A stretch of DNA of 64,000 nucleotides, from assembly GCF_900573985.1 (NCBI RefSeq), contig NZ_UWOK01000001.1:1550001-1614000 (forward strand), written 5' to 3'. The DNA comes from Campylobacter showae. Lineage in GTDB: Bacteria > Campylobacterota > Campylobacteria > Campylobacterales > Campylobacteraceae. The notes below the pieces were generated by a model. That model was given only the letters and a program-made list of their open reading frames with translations, was not told where the DNA came from and searched no databases. Below, piece by piece: positions 1-10,653 of the stretch; the stretch's first letter is position 1; every line of letters begins with the position of its first letter. The position numbers and the translations under genes are program-made.

Positions 1-616
1 TAGTACAAATGCTGTCTATATCGTGCGTCACCATCACGACCGTGACGCCAAGCGTATCTCGCAGCTCCACTACTAGCTCGTCAAACGCCCGCGCGCTACT
101 TGGGTCAAGGCCGGAGTTTGGCTCGTCTAAAAACAAAATTTTAGGACTTAGCACTAGAGCTCTGGCCATCGCCACGCGCTTTTTCATACCGCCACTTAAC
201 TCGCTTGGGTACTGCAAAGCGACATTTTCGCTAAGGCCTACTTTTTGCAGCCAAAACATCGCTATCTCGCGCATCGAGCGCTCGCTCATCCCGCTATACT
301 CTTTTAGCAGGATGTAGATGTTTTCCAGCACGTTCATCGAGGTATAAAGCGCGCCAAACTGAAACATCACGCTGCAAGCAAGCTTTATCTCCTGCCTAGC
401 CGCTTCGTCTAGCGACCATAGATCGCGCCCTAGCATCTCGATCTTGCCCGCACTTGGCTCTTTTAGATATATCATCGTTTTCATCAGCGTCGATTTACCC
501 GTGCCGCTACCGCCCAGTAGACCGTAAATTTCAGCCTCGTTTACGTGGAAATTTAGTCCGTCGTGGATCACTCGCTCGCCGAATTTCGTCGTTAAATCAG
601 TCGCTTTTATTATCAT
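1..616 (-). CDS. mlaF: Mla-type ABC transporter ATP-binding protein (partial, 3' end outside window)
   Basis: ATPase of an MlaFEDB-like phospholipid transporter, which would drive lipid movement between inner and outer membranes. About 205 codons are visible from an ATG at 616; the C-terminus lies beyond base 1. Walker A is GGSGTGKST, the signature is LSGGMKKR and Walker B is ILFLDEPNSGLD, followed by the H-loop MVTHD. The SGGMKKR form, rather than SGGQ, is typical of MlaF/Ttg2A. The start codon directly abuts the stop of the upstream permease gene, so the two are translationally coupled. Family assignment is firm; the substrate is inferred. Confidence 0.9.
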   Translation of the reverse strand, partial: MIIKATDLTTKFGERVIHDGLNFHVNEAEIYGLLGGSGTGKSTLMKTMIYLKEPSAGKIEMLGRDLWSLDEAARQEIKLACSVMFQFGALYTSMNVLENIYILLKEYSGMSERSMREIAMFWLQKVGLSENVALQYPSELSGGMKKRVAMARALVLSPKILFLDEPNSGLDPSSARAFDELVVELRDTLGVTVVMVTHDIDSICT

Positions 617-1753
617 TTATATGCCTAGCTGCGTGAAAATAATCGAAAACAGCGCGTCCACCATGATCACGCCAAATATCGCATTTACCACGCTCACGGT
701 CGTATACGTGCCCACGCTTTGGGTGTTTCCGCCGATCTGAAAGCCTCTCATGCAGCCGATAAACGCGATCACGACGCCAAAAAACGGAGCCTTAAAAAGC
801 CCGACGTAAAGATGCTTGATATCCACCTCTTGACCAAATCTCGCCAGATAGCTATCAAAGCTGATGTTTAGGTAGTTTTCCATCACGACCATCTCGCCTA
901 GTATCCCCGATACGTCGGCTAAAAACACGATAAGAGGCATGGCTACGATAAGAGCTATAACGCGAGGCAAAACGAGAAATTTAAACGGATCAAACCCCAT
1001 CGTTTTCATCGCGTCGATCTCTTCGGTGATTTTCATAACGCCGATTTGCGCAGTAAAGCTTGACGCCAGACGCCCCGCCACGATGATAGCGGCAATAAGC
1101 GGAGCTATCTCGCGCAGGGTCAAAAGCCCCATCATCTCGACGATTATTATCGTGGCGCCGAAACTCTCGAGCAAATTTGAGCCCTGATATGCGAGCACGA
1201 TGCCGATGAGAAAAGAGGTAAGGCACACGATAAAAACCGACTTTATACCCGCATCCTCGAAATAAGCCAAAATTTCCTTCACGCGGATATTTTTTAGCAT
1301 GAATATCTTGCTAAATTTAACCAAAAACTCGCCCATAAAATTTAAAAACGCGCAAAATCCCGCAAAAAACGCGGTCAAATTTTTGCCGATTTGAGATAGT
1401 GGATTTTCGTGGGGTTTGGCGTCTATGATCTGCTTTATTTTGGGATTTATTTCGCTATTTATCGAATCAAAAATCTTTTGCGCGTGCGGATTTAAATTTA
1501 CGAGCTCATACTCTTTGCGGGCGTTTAAAAAGGTATTTTTAAAAAACAGCGCCGCTGCGTAATCAAGCTCTTTTACGTCTTTAAAATTTAAAACGATTTT
1601 ATTAAATTTTTTTGAGCAGATGAGCGCGGCCGTCTGAGTCCAAATTTGAGCCGGCAGCTTGTAGGTCCAGTCGTTTTTTAGATTTATAGTTAGCTTGCCG
1701 CCGCTTTGCTCGCACTTGTAAAATTCGCTTTCAAATTTTAAAAAAAGAGACAA
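617..1753 (-). CDS. mlaE: STAS-MlaE fusion: lipid ABC transporter permease
   Basis: Membrane permease of the Mla-type lipid transporter, 378 aa. Residues 1 to about 110 form a soluble STAS-like domain (KIVLNFKDVKELDYAAALFF), equivalent to the separate MlaB subunit of enterobacteria. Residues about 140-378 are the MlaE permease with roughly five membrane segments and the conserved region GLLTLREIAPLIAAIIVAGR. Canonical MlaE is about 260 aa, so the extra length is the N-terminal domain. It lies 2 bp downstream of the fapA-like gene and abuts mlaF. The substrate-binding MCE protein (MlaD) would be expected further downstream, outside the window. Confidence 0.9.
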   Translation of the reverse strand: MSLFLKFESEFYKCEQSGGKLTINLKNDWTYKLPAQIWTQTAALICSKKFNKIVLNFKDVKELDYAAALFFKNTFLNARKEYELVNLNPHAQKIFDSINSEINPKIKQIIDAKPHENPLSQIGKNLTAFFAGFCAFLNFMGEFLVKFSKIFMLKNIRVKEILAYFEDAGIKSVFIVCLTSFLIGIVLAYQGSNLLESFGATIIIVEMMGLLTLREIAPLIAAIIVAGRLASSFTAQIGVMKITEEIDAMKTMGFDPFKFLVLPRVIALIVAMPLIVFLADVSGILGEMVVMENYLNISFDSYLARFGQEVDIKHLYVGLFKAPFFGVVIAFIGCMRGFQIGGNTQSVGTYTTVSVVNAIFGVIMVDALFSIIFTQLGI

Positions 1754-1755
1754 TT

Positions 1756-3672
1756 TTACGCCTTCCTGACGTTATTGTTTTTCTTGACTACGTAGTCTAT
1801 ATCGCCGTCCTCGGTCTCGACTTTAGCTATCGTGATGATTCGCGCGATCTCGTTTTCGCGGGTGCTGTACGTGATGTCGCGAGCCGGGTCTACGAGCCTA
1901 AATTTTATCTCGTTAAATTCGCGCCAATTACTATGATTTATCACTTTTGAGTTAAATATACCCTCTTGGATATTTGTTATCTCGCCCCTTAGCTCGGCGA
2001 TCGCGGCTTTTTTCTCGCGAAATTCTTTTAAAAGCGCGTTGTACTCGTGCACTAGCTGCTGATACTCTTTTAGTTTTTTCATAAACGTCGCGGGCGGAGT
2101 GTTGTTTGTGCTTTTTAGTTCCTCGATTTTAGCCTTGATGACGTTTATCGGGCCTTTGTTTTCTTCTATGACGCATCTTTTAGACTCTAGCGTGCGCGGC
2201 ATTTTTACGATCTGTTCTCTGATGGTTTTTATCTTTGCCATGCGCTCGTTAATCTGCTCGCCCGTGTTTTTTATCATGCTAAAATCGACTAAAATTTTAT
2301 TATTTACGCCCTTTAGTTTTTTTATCTCTAGCGTGTCGGCGATTATGATATTTGAATTTGACACGAGCGTATCTATGACGACGCTTTCGGCGATTATCTC
2401 GCCGCCGATCGCTGATTTTATCACGGCTTTTTTAGCTTTTACCTTGCCGCCTTCTAGTCTATCTATCTCGACGTATTCTCCGTCAAAGCTACCGATATGC
2501 ACGGCTATTTTCGCATCTTTTGCTTCGATGAGGGCTTTAGCGTGGGTTTGTCCTCCGATTACTACTTTATTTGCCTTTACTACGGCGTTTGCGGCGACGT
2601 TTCCATCGACGTTTACTTCGTTTGCTTCAACCGTCATACCAGTACCTATGGCGTCTTTTGTTAGGTCTTTTTCCTTTACGTTTAGCGTTACGTTGGTGTC
2701 AAGACCCGTATCGACCGAGCCTGTGGTTTTAAACGAAATTTCATTTACGTCAAGCTCGTCTTTGATATCAAAAACGCCTTTTTCCTCTTGGACGTAACCG
2801 GCCTTTTTGGCGTAAAATTTTATCCCCTCCTCGCCTTCTTTCGAGTAGATATTTTCGGTATGTTCGGGCATTTTCGTTATCGTTACTTTAGGCTTTTGCG
2901 TCGGCAGTAGATTTCCTCGCACGTCGCGACCGTTTGCACCTTCTCTTAGTTTTACGTATTCAAATATCAATTCATTTTCTGTTACGCCAAGCAAATAGCC
3001 TCTGTTTGCGTAATCCACCTTGTCGTTTTCATCGGTAGATTTGTTTTTGTTTTTATAGTAAAACACCAGCGCGTCGTCTGCCGACGGATTTACGTTTACG
3101 CCGGCGGTCACGATAAAGGTGTAGTCCTTGTCGATAAATTCTTTTACTCTTAAAACCGAAGATATTTTAGCGACCTCTTCTAGCATCGTTTTGTTTCTGA
3201 TACCCACCAGGATGCCTACTTTTATCAGCTTTTTGTAGATAAAATTTATCAACTTTTTATCAAATTCTTTAAAATAAACCGTGTCAGCGTTTTGCGAAAC
3301 GGTGGCTAAAATTTTGGTCAAATTTTTATTTGCACTTATGGCGACATTAGGCAAAGGCGTTGGTTTTACCTGCCTCGTGTCGTAAAATTTAACCAGATAG
3401 TTTTGTTTTATGCTTTCTACTTTTTCTACGAAAAACTTATCGTCGTCAAAGATGTTTAGTTTTTCCGCCGGAATTTGGCGAGGCTGGCTCTCGCCCGCCA
3501 CCTTACACTCGGTTTTGATTTCTATGATATCAAAATCTATAAATTTGCTATCGACGCCGAAGTGCTTTGCTAAATTTAATATCTCGCCGTACGGATTGGC
3601 CGTCTCAGACTCTATCTCGGCTAGGAAGTTTTGCTGCGCGTTTTGGTTTTCTGGCACGTGATACTCTCGCAA
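1756..3672 (-). CDS. FapA/DUF342 family protein
   Basis: A 638-aa cytosolic protein of the flagellar assembly protein A/DUF342 family. The N-terminal third contains the region before RGNLLPTQKPKV. Residues about 290-460 are a run of short beta repeats (TVEANEVNVDGNVAANAVV, KANKVVIGGQTHAKALIEA) that suggest a beta-helix. Residues about 475-580 are highly charged and probably coiled coil. A TTG start at 3672 opens the frame but has no clear ribosome-binding site; a GTG at 3657 preceded by GAGAG is a good alternative. It is divergent from murJ and probably heads the mla transcript. No direct function can be read from the sequence; a link to flagella or polar proteins is only a family-level suggestion. 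Confidence 0.75.
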   Translation of the reverse strand: MREYHVPENQNAQQNFLAEIESETANPYGEILNLAKHFGVDSKFIDFDIIEIKTECKVAGESQPRQIPAEKLNIFDDDKFFVEKVESIKQNYLVKFYDTRQVKPTPLPNVAISANKNLTKILATVSQNADTVYFKEFDKKLINFIYKKLIKVGILVGIRNKTMLEEVAKISSVLRVKEFIDKDYTFIVTAGVNVNPSADDALVFYYKNKNKSTDENDKVDYANRGYLLGVTENELIFEYVKLREGANGRDVRGNLLPTQKPKVTITKMPEHTENIYSKEGEEGIKFYAKKAGYVQEEKGVFDIKDELDVNEISFKTTGSVDTGLDTNVTLNVKEKDLTKDAIGTGMTVEANEVNVDGNVAANAVVKANKVVIGGQTHAKALIEAKDAKIAVHIGSFDGEYVEIDRLEGGKVKAKKAVIKSAIGGEIIAESVVIDTLVSNSNIIIADTLEIKKLKGVNNKILVDFSMIKNTGEQINERMAKIKTIREQIVKMPRTLESKRCVIEENKGPINVIKAKIEELKSTNNTPPATFMKKLKEYQQLVHEYNALLKEFREKKAAIAELRGEITNIQEGIFNSKVINHSNWREFNEIKFRLVDPARDITYSTRENEIARIITIAKVETEDGDIDYVVKKNNNVRKA

Positions 3673-3721
3673 TTTTTTGATTTTTAGTCGATTATCTCTA
3701 AAATTTCATTAAAAACTCTTG

Positions 3722-3727
3722 ATTTTA
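3722..3727 (-). promoter_or_regulatory. Putative -10 box for the fapA-mla transcript
   Basis: On the minus strand this reads TAAAAT, about 50 bp upstream of the fapA-like start, in the 110-bp divergent gap with murJ. Campylobacter sigma70 promoters rely mainly on the -10 element. Motif-level evidence only. Confidence 0.35.
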
Positions 3728-3750
3728 CGTCTTTTAAAACTAAATTTGCC

Positions 3751-3756
3751 TATCAT
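3751..3756 (+). promoter_or_regulatory. Putative -10 box for murJ operon
   Basis: TATCAT lies 26 bp upstream of the murJ GTG start and upstream of its AGGA ribosome-binding site. It is the best -10-like word in the divergent gap. Motif-level evidence only. Confidence 0.3.
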
Positions 3757-3782
3757 TGCGCTAAAAATTTACTAGGATTTTC

Positions 3783-5183
3783 GTGTTTATCAAAGGCTTT
3801 TTTTCAAACAGTATCGGTATCATGGTTTCGCGAGTTTTAGGGCTCGTGCGCGACCTGCTCACGGCTTCTACTTTGGGTGCGGGCATTTATAGCGACATAT
3901 TTTTCATCGCGTTTAAGATACCAAATTTACTGCGCCGTATCTTTGGTGAGGGGGCCTTTGCCAACGCTTTTTTGCCAAATTTTACAAAATCAAACAAAAA
4001 ATCGCTCTTTAGCGCCGAGATTTTTCTTAAATTTCTAGCCTTTATCGGCATTCTCACGCTTTTGGTAAATTTATTCGCCCCGTTTTTTACCGCAGTTATC
4101 GCTACCGGTTTGGCGCCTAGCGACATAAACGAAGCCGTTCCGCTCGTAAAAATCAACTTTTACTACCTAGCGCTCATCTTTGCCGTTACATTTTTAGCCT
4201 CGCTTTTGCAGTATCGCGGGCACTTTGCTACGACGGCGTTTTCGACCGCTCTTCTAAATTTAGCCATGATCGGTTCTTTGATTTTGGCTCGCGGACAAGA
4301 GCCTAAAATCGTAGCTTATTATCTTAGTTTCGGCGTCGTAGTAGGCGGCGTTTTGCAGCTCATAGCACACATTATCGCTCTTAAATTTAACGGAATCTCA
4401 AAGCTATTTTTCGGCGGCTTAGTTAAATTTGCCCGCGGCAAAAGAGCCGATACAAAGGGATTTTTTAGCAACTTTTTCCACGGTCTAGTGGGATCGTCCG
4501 CGATGCAGCTAAGCTCGTTTATGGATACGTGGCTGGCGTCGTTTTTGGCGGCGGGCTCGATCAGCTATCTTTTCTACGCCAACCGCATTTTTCAGCTGCC
4601 TTTAGCGATATTTGCGATCGCGCTTTCGACGGCGCTTTTTCCTAAAATCACGCGTCAAATTAAAGCCGGCAACGAAGCCGAAGCTCTAAAATGGATGCGA
4701 AAAAGCTTTGAAATTTTATATTTTCTGCTTTTTGCGGCGGCTATCGGCGGCATCGTTTTGGCTCAACCTATCATAAAGCTGCTTTTTGAGCGCGGAAGCT
4801 TCACGCAGGCCGATACGGCGGCGACCGCAAGCGTTTTAGCCGCATATATGATCGGACTTTTGCCTTTTGGGTTAGCTAAACTTTTTTCGCTTTGGCTTTA
4901 TGCGCATTTACAGCAAAAGCTAGCCTCTAAAATCGCTGTTATTACGCTCGTTTTTAATCTCGTTTTAGCAGTCGCGCTGATGCAAATTTACGGCGCGTTC
5001 GGACTAGCGCTTGCTAGCTCGCTGGGCGGGTTTTTGACACTAGCTTTAAACGTCAAATTTTTTGGGATAAGGAAATTTTTAGCTATAATTGAGCCTAAAA
5101 AAATAACGCTTTTAAGCGCGGTTTTGGTTTTAGAAGCAGTGATTTTGATATTTTTAAGGAAATTTTTAGATGCAAATTTTTGA
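3783..5183 (+). CDS. murJ: Lipid II flippase MurJ
   Basis: Polytopic MOP-superfamily flippase that moves lipid II across the inner membrane for peptidoglycan synthesis. At 466 aa it is near the usual MurJ length, with about 13-14 hydrophobic segments. The N-terminus is characteristic ([20 protein letters not shown], then [14 protein letters not shown]). The start is GTG, preceded by AGGATTTTC. It is first in a plus-strand operon and overlaps cysS by 14 bases. The murJ-cysS-msbA-pyrD order matches the Campylobacter jejuni arrangement. Confidence 0.95.
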   Translation: MFIKGFFSNSIGIMVSRVLGLVRDLLTASTLGAGIYSDIFFIAFKIPNLLRRIFGEGAFANAFLPNFTKSNKKSLFSAEIFLKFLAFIGILTLLVNLFAPFFTAVIATGLAPSDINEAVPLVKINFYYLALIFAVTFLASLLQYRGHFATTAFSTALLNLAMIGSLILARGQEPKIVAYYLSFGVVVGGVLQLIAHIIALKFNGISKLFFGGLVKFARGKRADTKGFFSNFFHGLVGSSAMQLSSFMDTWLASFLAAGSISYLFYANRIFQLPLAIFAIALSTALFPKITRQIKAGNEAEALKWMRKSFEILYFLLFAAAIGGIVLAQPIIKLLFERGSFTQADTAATASVLAAYMIGLLPFGLAKLFSLWLYAHLQQKLASKIAVITLVFNLVLAVALMQIYGAFGLALASSLGGFLTLALNVKFFGIRKFLAIIEPKKITLLSAVLVLEAVILIFLRKFLDANF

Positions 5184-6558
5184 TAGCGTAAAGAAAAAAA
5201 AAGTAGAATTTGAGCCAGTAAAAAGCGACTTCGTACGCATTTACGTCTGCGGGCCGACGGTTTACGACGATGCGCATTTAGGACACGCCAAAAGCGCGAT
5301 TAGCTTTGATTTGCTTAGGCGCACGCTAAACGAGCTTGGCTACAAGGTCAAATTTGTACGAAACTACACCGACATCGACGATAAAATTTTAAAGAAAATG
5401 GCGGAAAGCGGCGAGAGCCTGGAGGCAATCACGGATAGATACATCGCAAGCTACGAGCGAGATATGAGCGCGCTTAACGTACTTGAGCCAGACGTCAAGC
5501 CAAAGGCGACACAGACGCTAAAAGAGATGATAGAGTACATCGAAATTTTGCTAAAAAACGGCTTTGCTTACGAGATCGAGGGCGACGGCGTTTACTTTGA
5601 CACCGCAAAAGACGCGGAGTATCTAAGCCTGAGTGGTAAATTTGACACCGAGGCAAACGTCGCTCGCGTGGCTAGTAGCGACGAAAAAAAGGACGAAAAA
5701 GACTTTGTGCTGTGGAAATTTGACGAGAAATGGTACGAAAGCCCGTTTGGCCGCGGTCGCCCAGGCTGGCACACCGAGTGCGTCGCGATGATAAAAAAAC
5801 ACCTATCTAGCGGCGAAAAATTTGAGATCGATATCCACGCGGGCGGGCTTGATCTGCTATTTCCTCATCACGAAAATGAGGCCGCACAGTGCCGCTGCGC
5901 CGAGCGCAAGAGCCTGGCTAAATACTGGCTACACAACGGCTTTATCCAAGTAAATAACGAAAAAATGAGCAAGAGCCTAGGAAATAGCTTTTTCGTTAAA
6001 GACGCGCTGAAGCGAAATTTAGGCGAGGCGGTGAGATTTTATCTGATTTCCAGCCACTACAGAGCAAATTTTAACTTTAGTGAAGATGATCTAAATGCGA
6101 CAAAAAAGCGCCTAGATAAAATTTACCGTCTAAAAAAACGGGTTCTTGGCGCGGCGGCAAATTTGAGCGCGAACGATAAATTTAAGAGCGAATTTATGTC
6201 CGCGATGGGAGACGATCTAAACACCTCAAAAGCCCTTGCGAGCGTAGACGAGTTTGTCCGCGGCGCAAACGATGAGCTAGACGCAAAGCCGAAAGATAAA
6301 GCCAAAAAAGGCGAAATCGCGGCAAATTTGGAGCTAATAGCGCGAGTGCTAGGCATCTTGCAAGTAGATGTGTTTGAGTATTTTCAGTTTGGCGTTAGCG
6401 ACGAAAAACGAGCATATATCGAGGATCTGATAAATCAAAGAAATGAAGCCAAAGCGGCCAAAAACTACGAGCTATCCGATAAAATCCGCGATATGCTAGC
6501 CGCAAACGGCATCAGCCTCATGGATACTCCAAACGGCTGCATGTGGGAAAAGATATGA
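5170..6558 (+). CDS. cysS: Cysteinyl-tRNA synthetase
   Basis: Class I aminoacyl-tRNA synthetase charging tRNA-Cys, 462 aa, full length. Near the N-terminus is [16 protein letters not shown], with a zinc-ligand cysteine and the HIGH-type signature (HLGH). WHTECVAM and the [11 protein letters not shown] zinc/adenylate region follow, then [10 protein letters not shown] for ATP binding. The C-terminal anticodon-binding part ends in GCMWEKI. The start lies inside murJ and the stop overlaps the next gene (ATGA), so the operon is translationally coupled. Function is confident. Confidence 0.97.
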   Translation: MQIFDSVKKKKVEFEPVKSDFVRIYVCGPTVYDDAHLGHAKSAISFDLLRRTLNELGYKVKFVRNYTDIDDKILKKMAESGESLEAITDRYIASYERDMSALNVLEPDVKPKATQTLKEMIEYIEILLKNGFAYEIEGDGVYFDTAKDAEYLSLSGKFDTEANVARVASSDEKKDEKDFVLWKFDEKWYESPFGRGRPGWHTECVAMIKKHLSSGEKFEIDIHAGGLDLLFPHHENEAAQCRCAERKSLAKYWLHNGFIQVNNEKMSKSLGNSFFVKDALKRNLGEAVRFYLISSHYRANFNFSEDDLNATKKRLDKIYRLKKRVLGAAANLSANDKFKSEFMSAMGDDLNTSKALASVDEFVRGANDELDAKPKDKAKKGEIAANLELIARVLGILQVDVFEYFQFGVSDEKRAYIEDLINQRNEAKAAKNYELSDKIRDMLAANGISLMDTPNGCMWEKI

Positions 6559-8279
6559 AGCAGATGAGCCTAAAAGAGGTCCTGCGGCGGTTTGCGCCCT
6601 ATTTTAGGGATTATATTTCGTATTTTATCATCGCGATCGCCGGCATGCTGATGGCTAGCGGCGGTACGGCCGCGTCGGCGTGGGTGATCGAGCCTGTTCT
6701 AAATAAAATTTTTATCGAAAAAAACAAAGACCTGCTTTATCTTTTGCCCTACGCCATCATCGCGATTTACTTTTTAAAGGGGCTTGGGACGTTTTTGCAG
6801 GCCTATTTTACGGCGTATATCGGGCAGGATATCGTGAGGAGATTTCGCGAGAAACTGCTAAAAAACCTGCTAAATTTGGATATGAAGTTTTTTAACGATT
6901 ACCGCACGGGCGAGCTAATAAGCCGAAATATCAACGACATCGACCGCATCAGAAGCATCGTTAGCTCCATGATCCCAGAGCTCATCCGCGAGGCTATCAC
7001 GATCGTCGGGCTACTTTGCGTCGTGCTTTATCAGAGCCTTCAGCTTGCGTTTTTTGCGCTAGTTATCATGCCTGCAGCCGTCTATCCGCTCTCAAGACTC
7101 GCAAAAAAGATGAAAAAAATCTCCCGCGCCTCGCAGGAAAAAACCTCCGACATCAGCTCGAAGCTGAGCGAAATTTTTACCAATATCGAGATCATCAAAG
7201 CAAACAACGCGCAGGAGTTTGAGCACACCAAATTTACCGACGAAAATGCTAAATTTTTCAAACTAAATTTAAAAAGCGTAAAAGTAAACGAGATGGTGAG
7301 TCCGATGATGGAAATTTTTGGCTCCGTGGGCGTCGCGGCAGTCGTCATTATCGGCGGCAAAGAGGTCATAGACGGAAATTTGACGATGGGAAGCTTCTTT
7401 TCGTTTCTAACCGCTCTTTTTATGCTTTACACGCCTATTAAACGCATTTCAGGCCTTTACAACAAGATGCAAGACGCAGTGGTCGCGGCAGAGCGAACCT
7501 TTGAGCTACTTGATAAAGAGCCTCAAATTTTAAGCGGCGACAAGCCCGTACCGTCTGAAATAAATTTGATAAATTTTAAAGACGTCAGGCTAAATTACGA
7601 CGACAAAGAGGTGCTAAAAGGCATAAATCTAAGCGCAAGCAAGTCCCAAACCGTCGCGCTCGTGGGCAGTAGCGGCGGCGGAAAAAGCTCGATCGTAAAT
7701 TTGCTAATGAGATTTTACGACGCAAACGGCGGAGCGATCGAGGTAAACGGCGAAAATATCAAAAATTTTGACCTCGGTTCGCTTAGGCAAAATATCGGTC
7801 TGGTTACCCAGCGCGTCTATATCTTTAACGACACCGTCGCAAACAACGTCGCCTACGGCCGCGAATACGACGAAGCCAAGGTGCAGCTCGCACTAAAAAC
7901 GGCAAATGCGTATGATTTCGTGTCAAATTTACCCGAGGGCACGCAGACCGTGCTAAATGAATTTGGCACCAATCTCTCGGGCGGCCAACGTCAGCGTATC
8001 GCCATCGCCCGCGCTCTTTACGACGACCCGCAAATTTTGATATTTGACGAGGCTACGAGCGCTCTGGATAATGAAAGCGAGCAGCAAATAACCAAAGCCA
8101 TCGCGAATTTACAAAAAGAAAAGATAATATTTATCATCGCGCACCGCCTAAGCACGGTGCAAAATGCCGATAAGATCGCCGTTATCAGCGGCGGAAAAGT
8201 GGTCGGTTTTGATACCGACGAGGCGCTTAGCAAGAGCTGCGAAATTTACGCGAAACTAAAAGGCGAAGCCCTTGTTTAA
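6555..8279 (+). CDS. msbA: Lipid A export ABC transporter MsbA
   Basis: Half-transporter with membrane and ATPase domains, flipping lipid A-core across the inner membrane. About 574 aa from the ATG at 6555, which overlaps the cysS stop as ATGA; an in-frame GTG at 6543 would add four residues. Residues about 15-310 hold six membrane helices. The C-terminal ATPase has Walker [10 protein letters not shown], signature LSGGQRQR, Walker [13 protein letters not shown] and the switch histidine in IAHRLS. Length and arrangement fit MsbA, as does the C. jejuni gene order. Another lipid or peptide exporter of the same class cannot be fully excluded. Confidence 0.9.
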   Translation: MKQMSLKEVLRRFAPYFRDYISYFIIAIAGMLMASGGTAASAWVIEPVLNKIFIEKNKDLLYLLPYAIIAIYFLKGLGTFLQAYFTAYIGQDIVRRFREKLLKNLLNLDMKFFNDYRTGELISRNINDIDRIRSIVSSMIPELIREAITIVGLLCVVLYQSLQLAFFALVIMPAAVYPLSRLAKKMKKISRASQEKTSDISSKLSEIFTNIEIIKANNAQEFEHTKFTDENAKFFKLNLKSVKVNEMVSPMMEIFGSVGVAAVVIIGGKEVIDGNLTMGSFFSFLTALFMLYTPIKRISGLYNKMQDAVVAAERTFELLDKEPQILSGDKPVPSEINLINFKDVRLNYDDKEVLKGINLSASKSQTVALVGSSGGGKSSIVNLLMRFYDANGGAIEVNGENIKNFDLGSLRQNIGLVTQRVYIFNDTVANNVAYGREYDEAKVQLALKTANAYDFVSNLPEGTQTVLNEFGTNLSGGQRQRIAIARALYDDPQILIFDEATSALDNESEQQITKAIANLQKEKIIFIIAHRLSTVQNADKIAVISGGKVVGFDTDEALSKSCEIYAKLKGEALV

Positions 8280-8320
8280 GCCTAAATTTGATAAAATCGC
8301 TCAAAATTTAAGGATAAAAT

Positions 8321-9394
8321 TTGAATTACGAAACGCTAAAATCCATATTTTTTAAATTTGACCCCGAAACCGCTCACAAAATCGTCGAAAAAACGCTAAG
8401 TATCTCAGACTGCGTATTTCCAGGGCTTTATAGCATCGTCGCCAAAAACTGCGTCGTCGCGGACGCGGCTCTTTCGCAAAATTTGCTCGGAACTAGCTTT
8501 TTAAACCCCGTAGGAATCGCCGGCGGCTTTGACAAAAACGCCACCATGCTACGCCCGCTAGCCGCGCTCGGATTTGGGCACGTGGAGTTTGGCACCGTGA
8601 CGCCAAAACCGCAAGAGGGCAACGCAAAACCGCGCCTTTTTCGCCTAATCGAAGAAGAGAGTATCCAAAACGCGATGGGCTTTAACAACGAGGGCGCAGA
8701 CGCCCTTGGCGCGCGCGTCGGCAAGCTATATCCGTTTGCGATACCGCTTTTTGCCAACATCGGTAAAAACAAAATCACGCCAAATGAGGAAGCGATTAAA
8801 GACTATGAAATTTTAGTCGCTAAATTTAACGAAATTTGCGACTGCTTCGTTATCAACGTCTCCTCGCCAAATACCCCGAATTTACGCGAACTGCAAGAAG
8901 ATGGCTTTATAAAAGATCTATTTGCGCGCCTATCGCCGATCGCAAAAAAACCGATAATCTTTAAAATCGCGCCCGATATGGACGACGACAAGGCTGTGCA
9001 GATCTGCAAAACGGCCGTAGAAAGTGGCGCGAAAGGCGTCATCGTAAATAATACGAGCATTGATTATTCGCTATCAAAATCTGCGAATTTACAAAATTTC
9101 GGCGGACTAAGCGGCAAGGTTATCGCCAAACGCTCGCGCGAGCTTTTTAGCGCGGTTGCTAGCGAGCTTTACGGCAAGACGGTTTTGATCGCAAGCGGCG
9201 GCATAGACAGCGCCGAGGAGGCATACGCACGCATAAAATCTGGCGCAAATTTGGTTCAAATTTACACTTCTTTTATATTTAAGGGCCCAAACATCGCAAA
9301 ACAGATCAACGAAGGTATTTTAAAGCTTTTAAAAGAGGATAATTTCGCCTCTATCAGCGAAGCGGTTGGCTGCGATATAAAAAATAAAATTTAA
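8321..9394 (+). CDS. pyrD: Dihydroorotate dehydrogenase (quinone), class 2
   Basis: Membrane-associated flavoenzyme oxidising dihydroorotate to orotate with quinone in pyrimidine synthesis, 357 aa. The N-terminal amphipathic extension (about residues 1-45) is the class 2 membrane anchor. NPVGIAGGFDKN and FGTVTPKPQEGN bind FMN, and the catalytic serine is in NVSSPNTPNLREL. IASGGIDS near the C-terminus is the phosphate-binding loop. The start is TTG, with AAGG eight bases upstream and no better ATG nearby. It lies 41 bp after msbA and 8 bp before the M16 peptidase gene. Confidence 0.95.
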   Translation: MNYETLKSIFFKFDPETAHKIVEKTLSISDCVFPGLYSIVAKNCVVADAALSQNLLGTSFLNPVGIAGGFDKNATMLRPLAALGFGHVEFGTVTPKPQEGNAKPRLFRLIEEESIQNAMGFNNEGADALGARVGKLYPFAIPLFANIGKNKITPNEEAIKDYEILVAKFNEICDCFVINVSSPNTPNLRELQEDGFIKDLFARLSPIAKKPIIFKIAPDMDDDKAVQICKTAVESGAKGVIVNNTSIDYSLSKSANLQNFGGLSGKVIAKRSRELFSAVASELYGKTVLIASGGIDSAEEAYARIKSGANLVQIYTSFIFKGPNIAKQINEGILKLLKEDNFASISEAVGCDIKNKI

Positions 9395-9402
9395 GGAAAT
9401 TT

Positions 9403-10653
9403 ATGCTTATAAAATACTCCAAAACAAAGCTCAAAAATGGCTTTGAGATATATCACATCCCCGCTAGCAAGGGCTCTAGCGTCATTAGCGTGGACGTGTT
9501 TTACCGCGTGGGCTCACGAAATGAAACGATGGGCAAAAGCGGTATCGCGCACATGCTTGAGCACCTAAATTTTAAATCCACGAAAAATATGAAAGCGGGC
9601 GAATTTGACGAGATCGTAAAGGGATTTGGCGGCGTAAATAACGCTAGCACGGGCTTTGATTATACGCATTATTTCGTCAAATGCTCAAAAGGCAACCTAG
9701 ACGAGGCGCTTAGGCTTTATGCTGATATAATGGAAAATTTGAGTCTAAAAGATAAAGAATTTCAGCCCGAGCGCGACGTCGTAACCGAGGAGCGCAGATG
9801 GCGCACGGACAACTCTCCGATAGGATTTTTGTACTTTACGCTCTTTAACGTCGCTTTTAGCTATCACCCGTACCACTGGACTCCGATCGGCTTTATCGGC
9901 GATATCAGAAACTGGAGCATAGATTATATAAAAGAATTTCACGAGACGTACTATCAGCCGCAAAACGCGATCCTGCTAATCAGCGGCGACATAGATAAAA
10001 AAAGCGCGTTTGAGCTGGGCAAAAAGCACTTTGAAAATATAAAAAACAAAAAACCGCTACCAAAACTCCACTGCATCGAGCCAGAGCAAAACGGCGCAAA
10101 AAGGGCTGAAATTTACAAGGATAGCGAAGTAGAGATGCTAGCGCTTGCCTTTAAGATCCCGCCGTTTAATCACGAGGATCAACCTGCGTTAGGCGCGCTA
10201 GCCGAGTATCTAGGCAGTGGGCAAAGCTCAGTTTTACAGCGCGTTTTGATAGATGAAAAGTGCCTCGTAAACAGCGTGGATGTCTATAATATGAGCAATA
10301 TCGACGAGAGCTTGCTCATCGTGCTTGCCGTTTGTAATCCCGGCGTCAAGGCAGAGGCCGTAGAGGACGAGATCTGGCGAGTGCTAGAAAACGCCAAAAC
10401 ACAAAAAATCGACGAAGACGAGATAACTAAGATAAAAAATAGCTTAAAAAGCGATCTCATTTACTCGCTAGATAGCGCGTCGAAGGTGGCGAATTTATAC
10501 GGCGGATATCTCGTTAGAGGCGATATAAAGCCGCTTTTTGAGCTGCCTGAAAAAACAGCCGCGCTAAAACCGGCCGATCTAAACGAAATCTGCAAAAAAT
10601 ACGCGAGAAAAGAAAAATCCACGACGATCATCCTAAGAAAGGAAAAAAAGTGA
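9403..10653 (+). CDS. M16 family zinc metallopeptidase
   Basis: Insulinase/processing-peptidase-like protein of 416 aa with one catalytic M16 domain and one inactive M16 C-terminal domain. The zinc motif HMLEH is at residues 50-54, in the normal inverted HxxEH form, and the distal glutamate region is [11 protein letters not shown]. There is no signal peptide, so it is probably cytosolic unless exported by another route. It corresponds in position to the C. jejuni 'zinc protease' between pyrD and dapA. The substrate is unknown. Its stop overlaps the GTG start of dapA. Confidence 0.9.
   Translation: MLIKYSKTKLKNGFEIYHIPASKGSSVISVDVFYRVGSRNETMGKSGIAHMLEHLNFKSTKNMKAGEFDEIVKGFGGVNNASTGFDYTHYFVKCSKGNLDEALRLYADIMENLSLKDKEFQPERDVVTEERRWRTDNSPIGFLYFTLFNVAFSYHPYHWTPIGFIGDIRNWSIDYIKEFHETYYQPQNAILLISGDIDKKSAFELGKKHFENIKNKKPLPKLHCIEPEQNGAKRAEIYKDSEVEMLALAFKIPPFNHEDQPALGALAEYLGSGQSSVLQRVLIDEKCLVNSVDVYNMSNIDESLLIVLAVCNPGVKAEAVEDEIWRVLENAKTQKIDEDEITKIKNSLKSDLIYSLDSASKVANLYGGYLVRGDIKPLFELPEKTAALKPADLNEICKKYARKEKSTTIILRKEKK

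Noticed and set aside
2099..2797. 232-aa plus-strand open frame
   Set aside because: Antisense to the fapA-like gene; the hydrophobic Ser/Phe/Thr composition is what antisense of charged codons gives in this genome.
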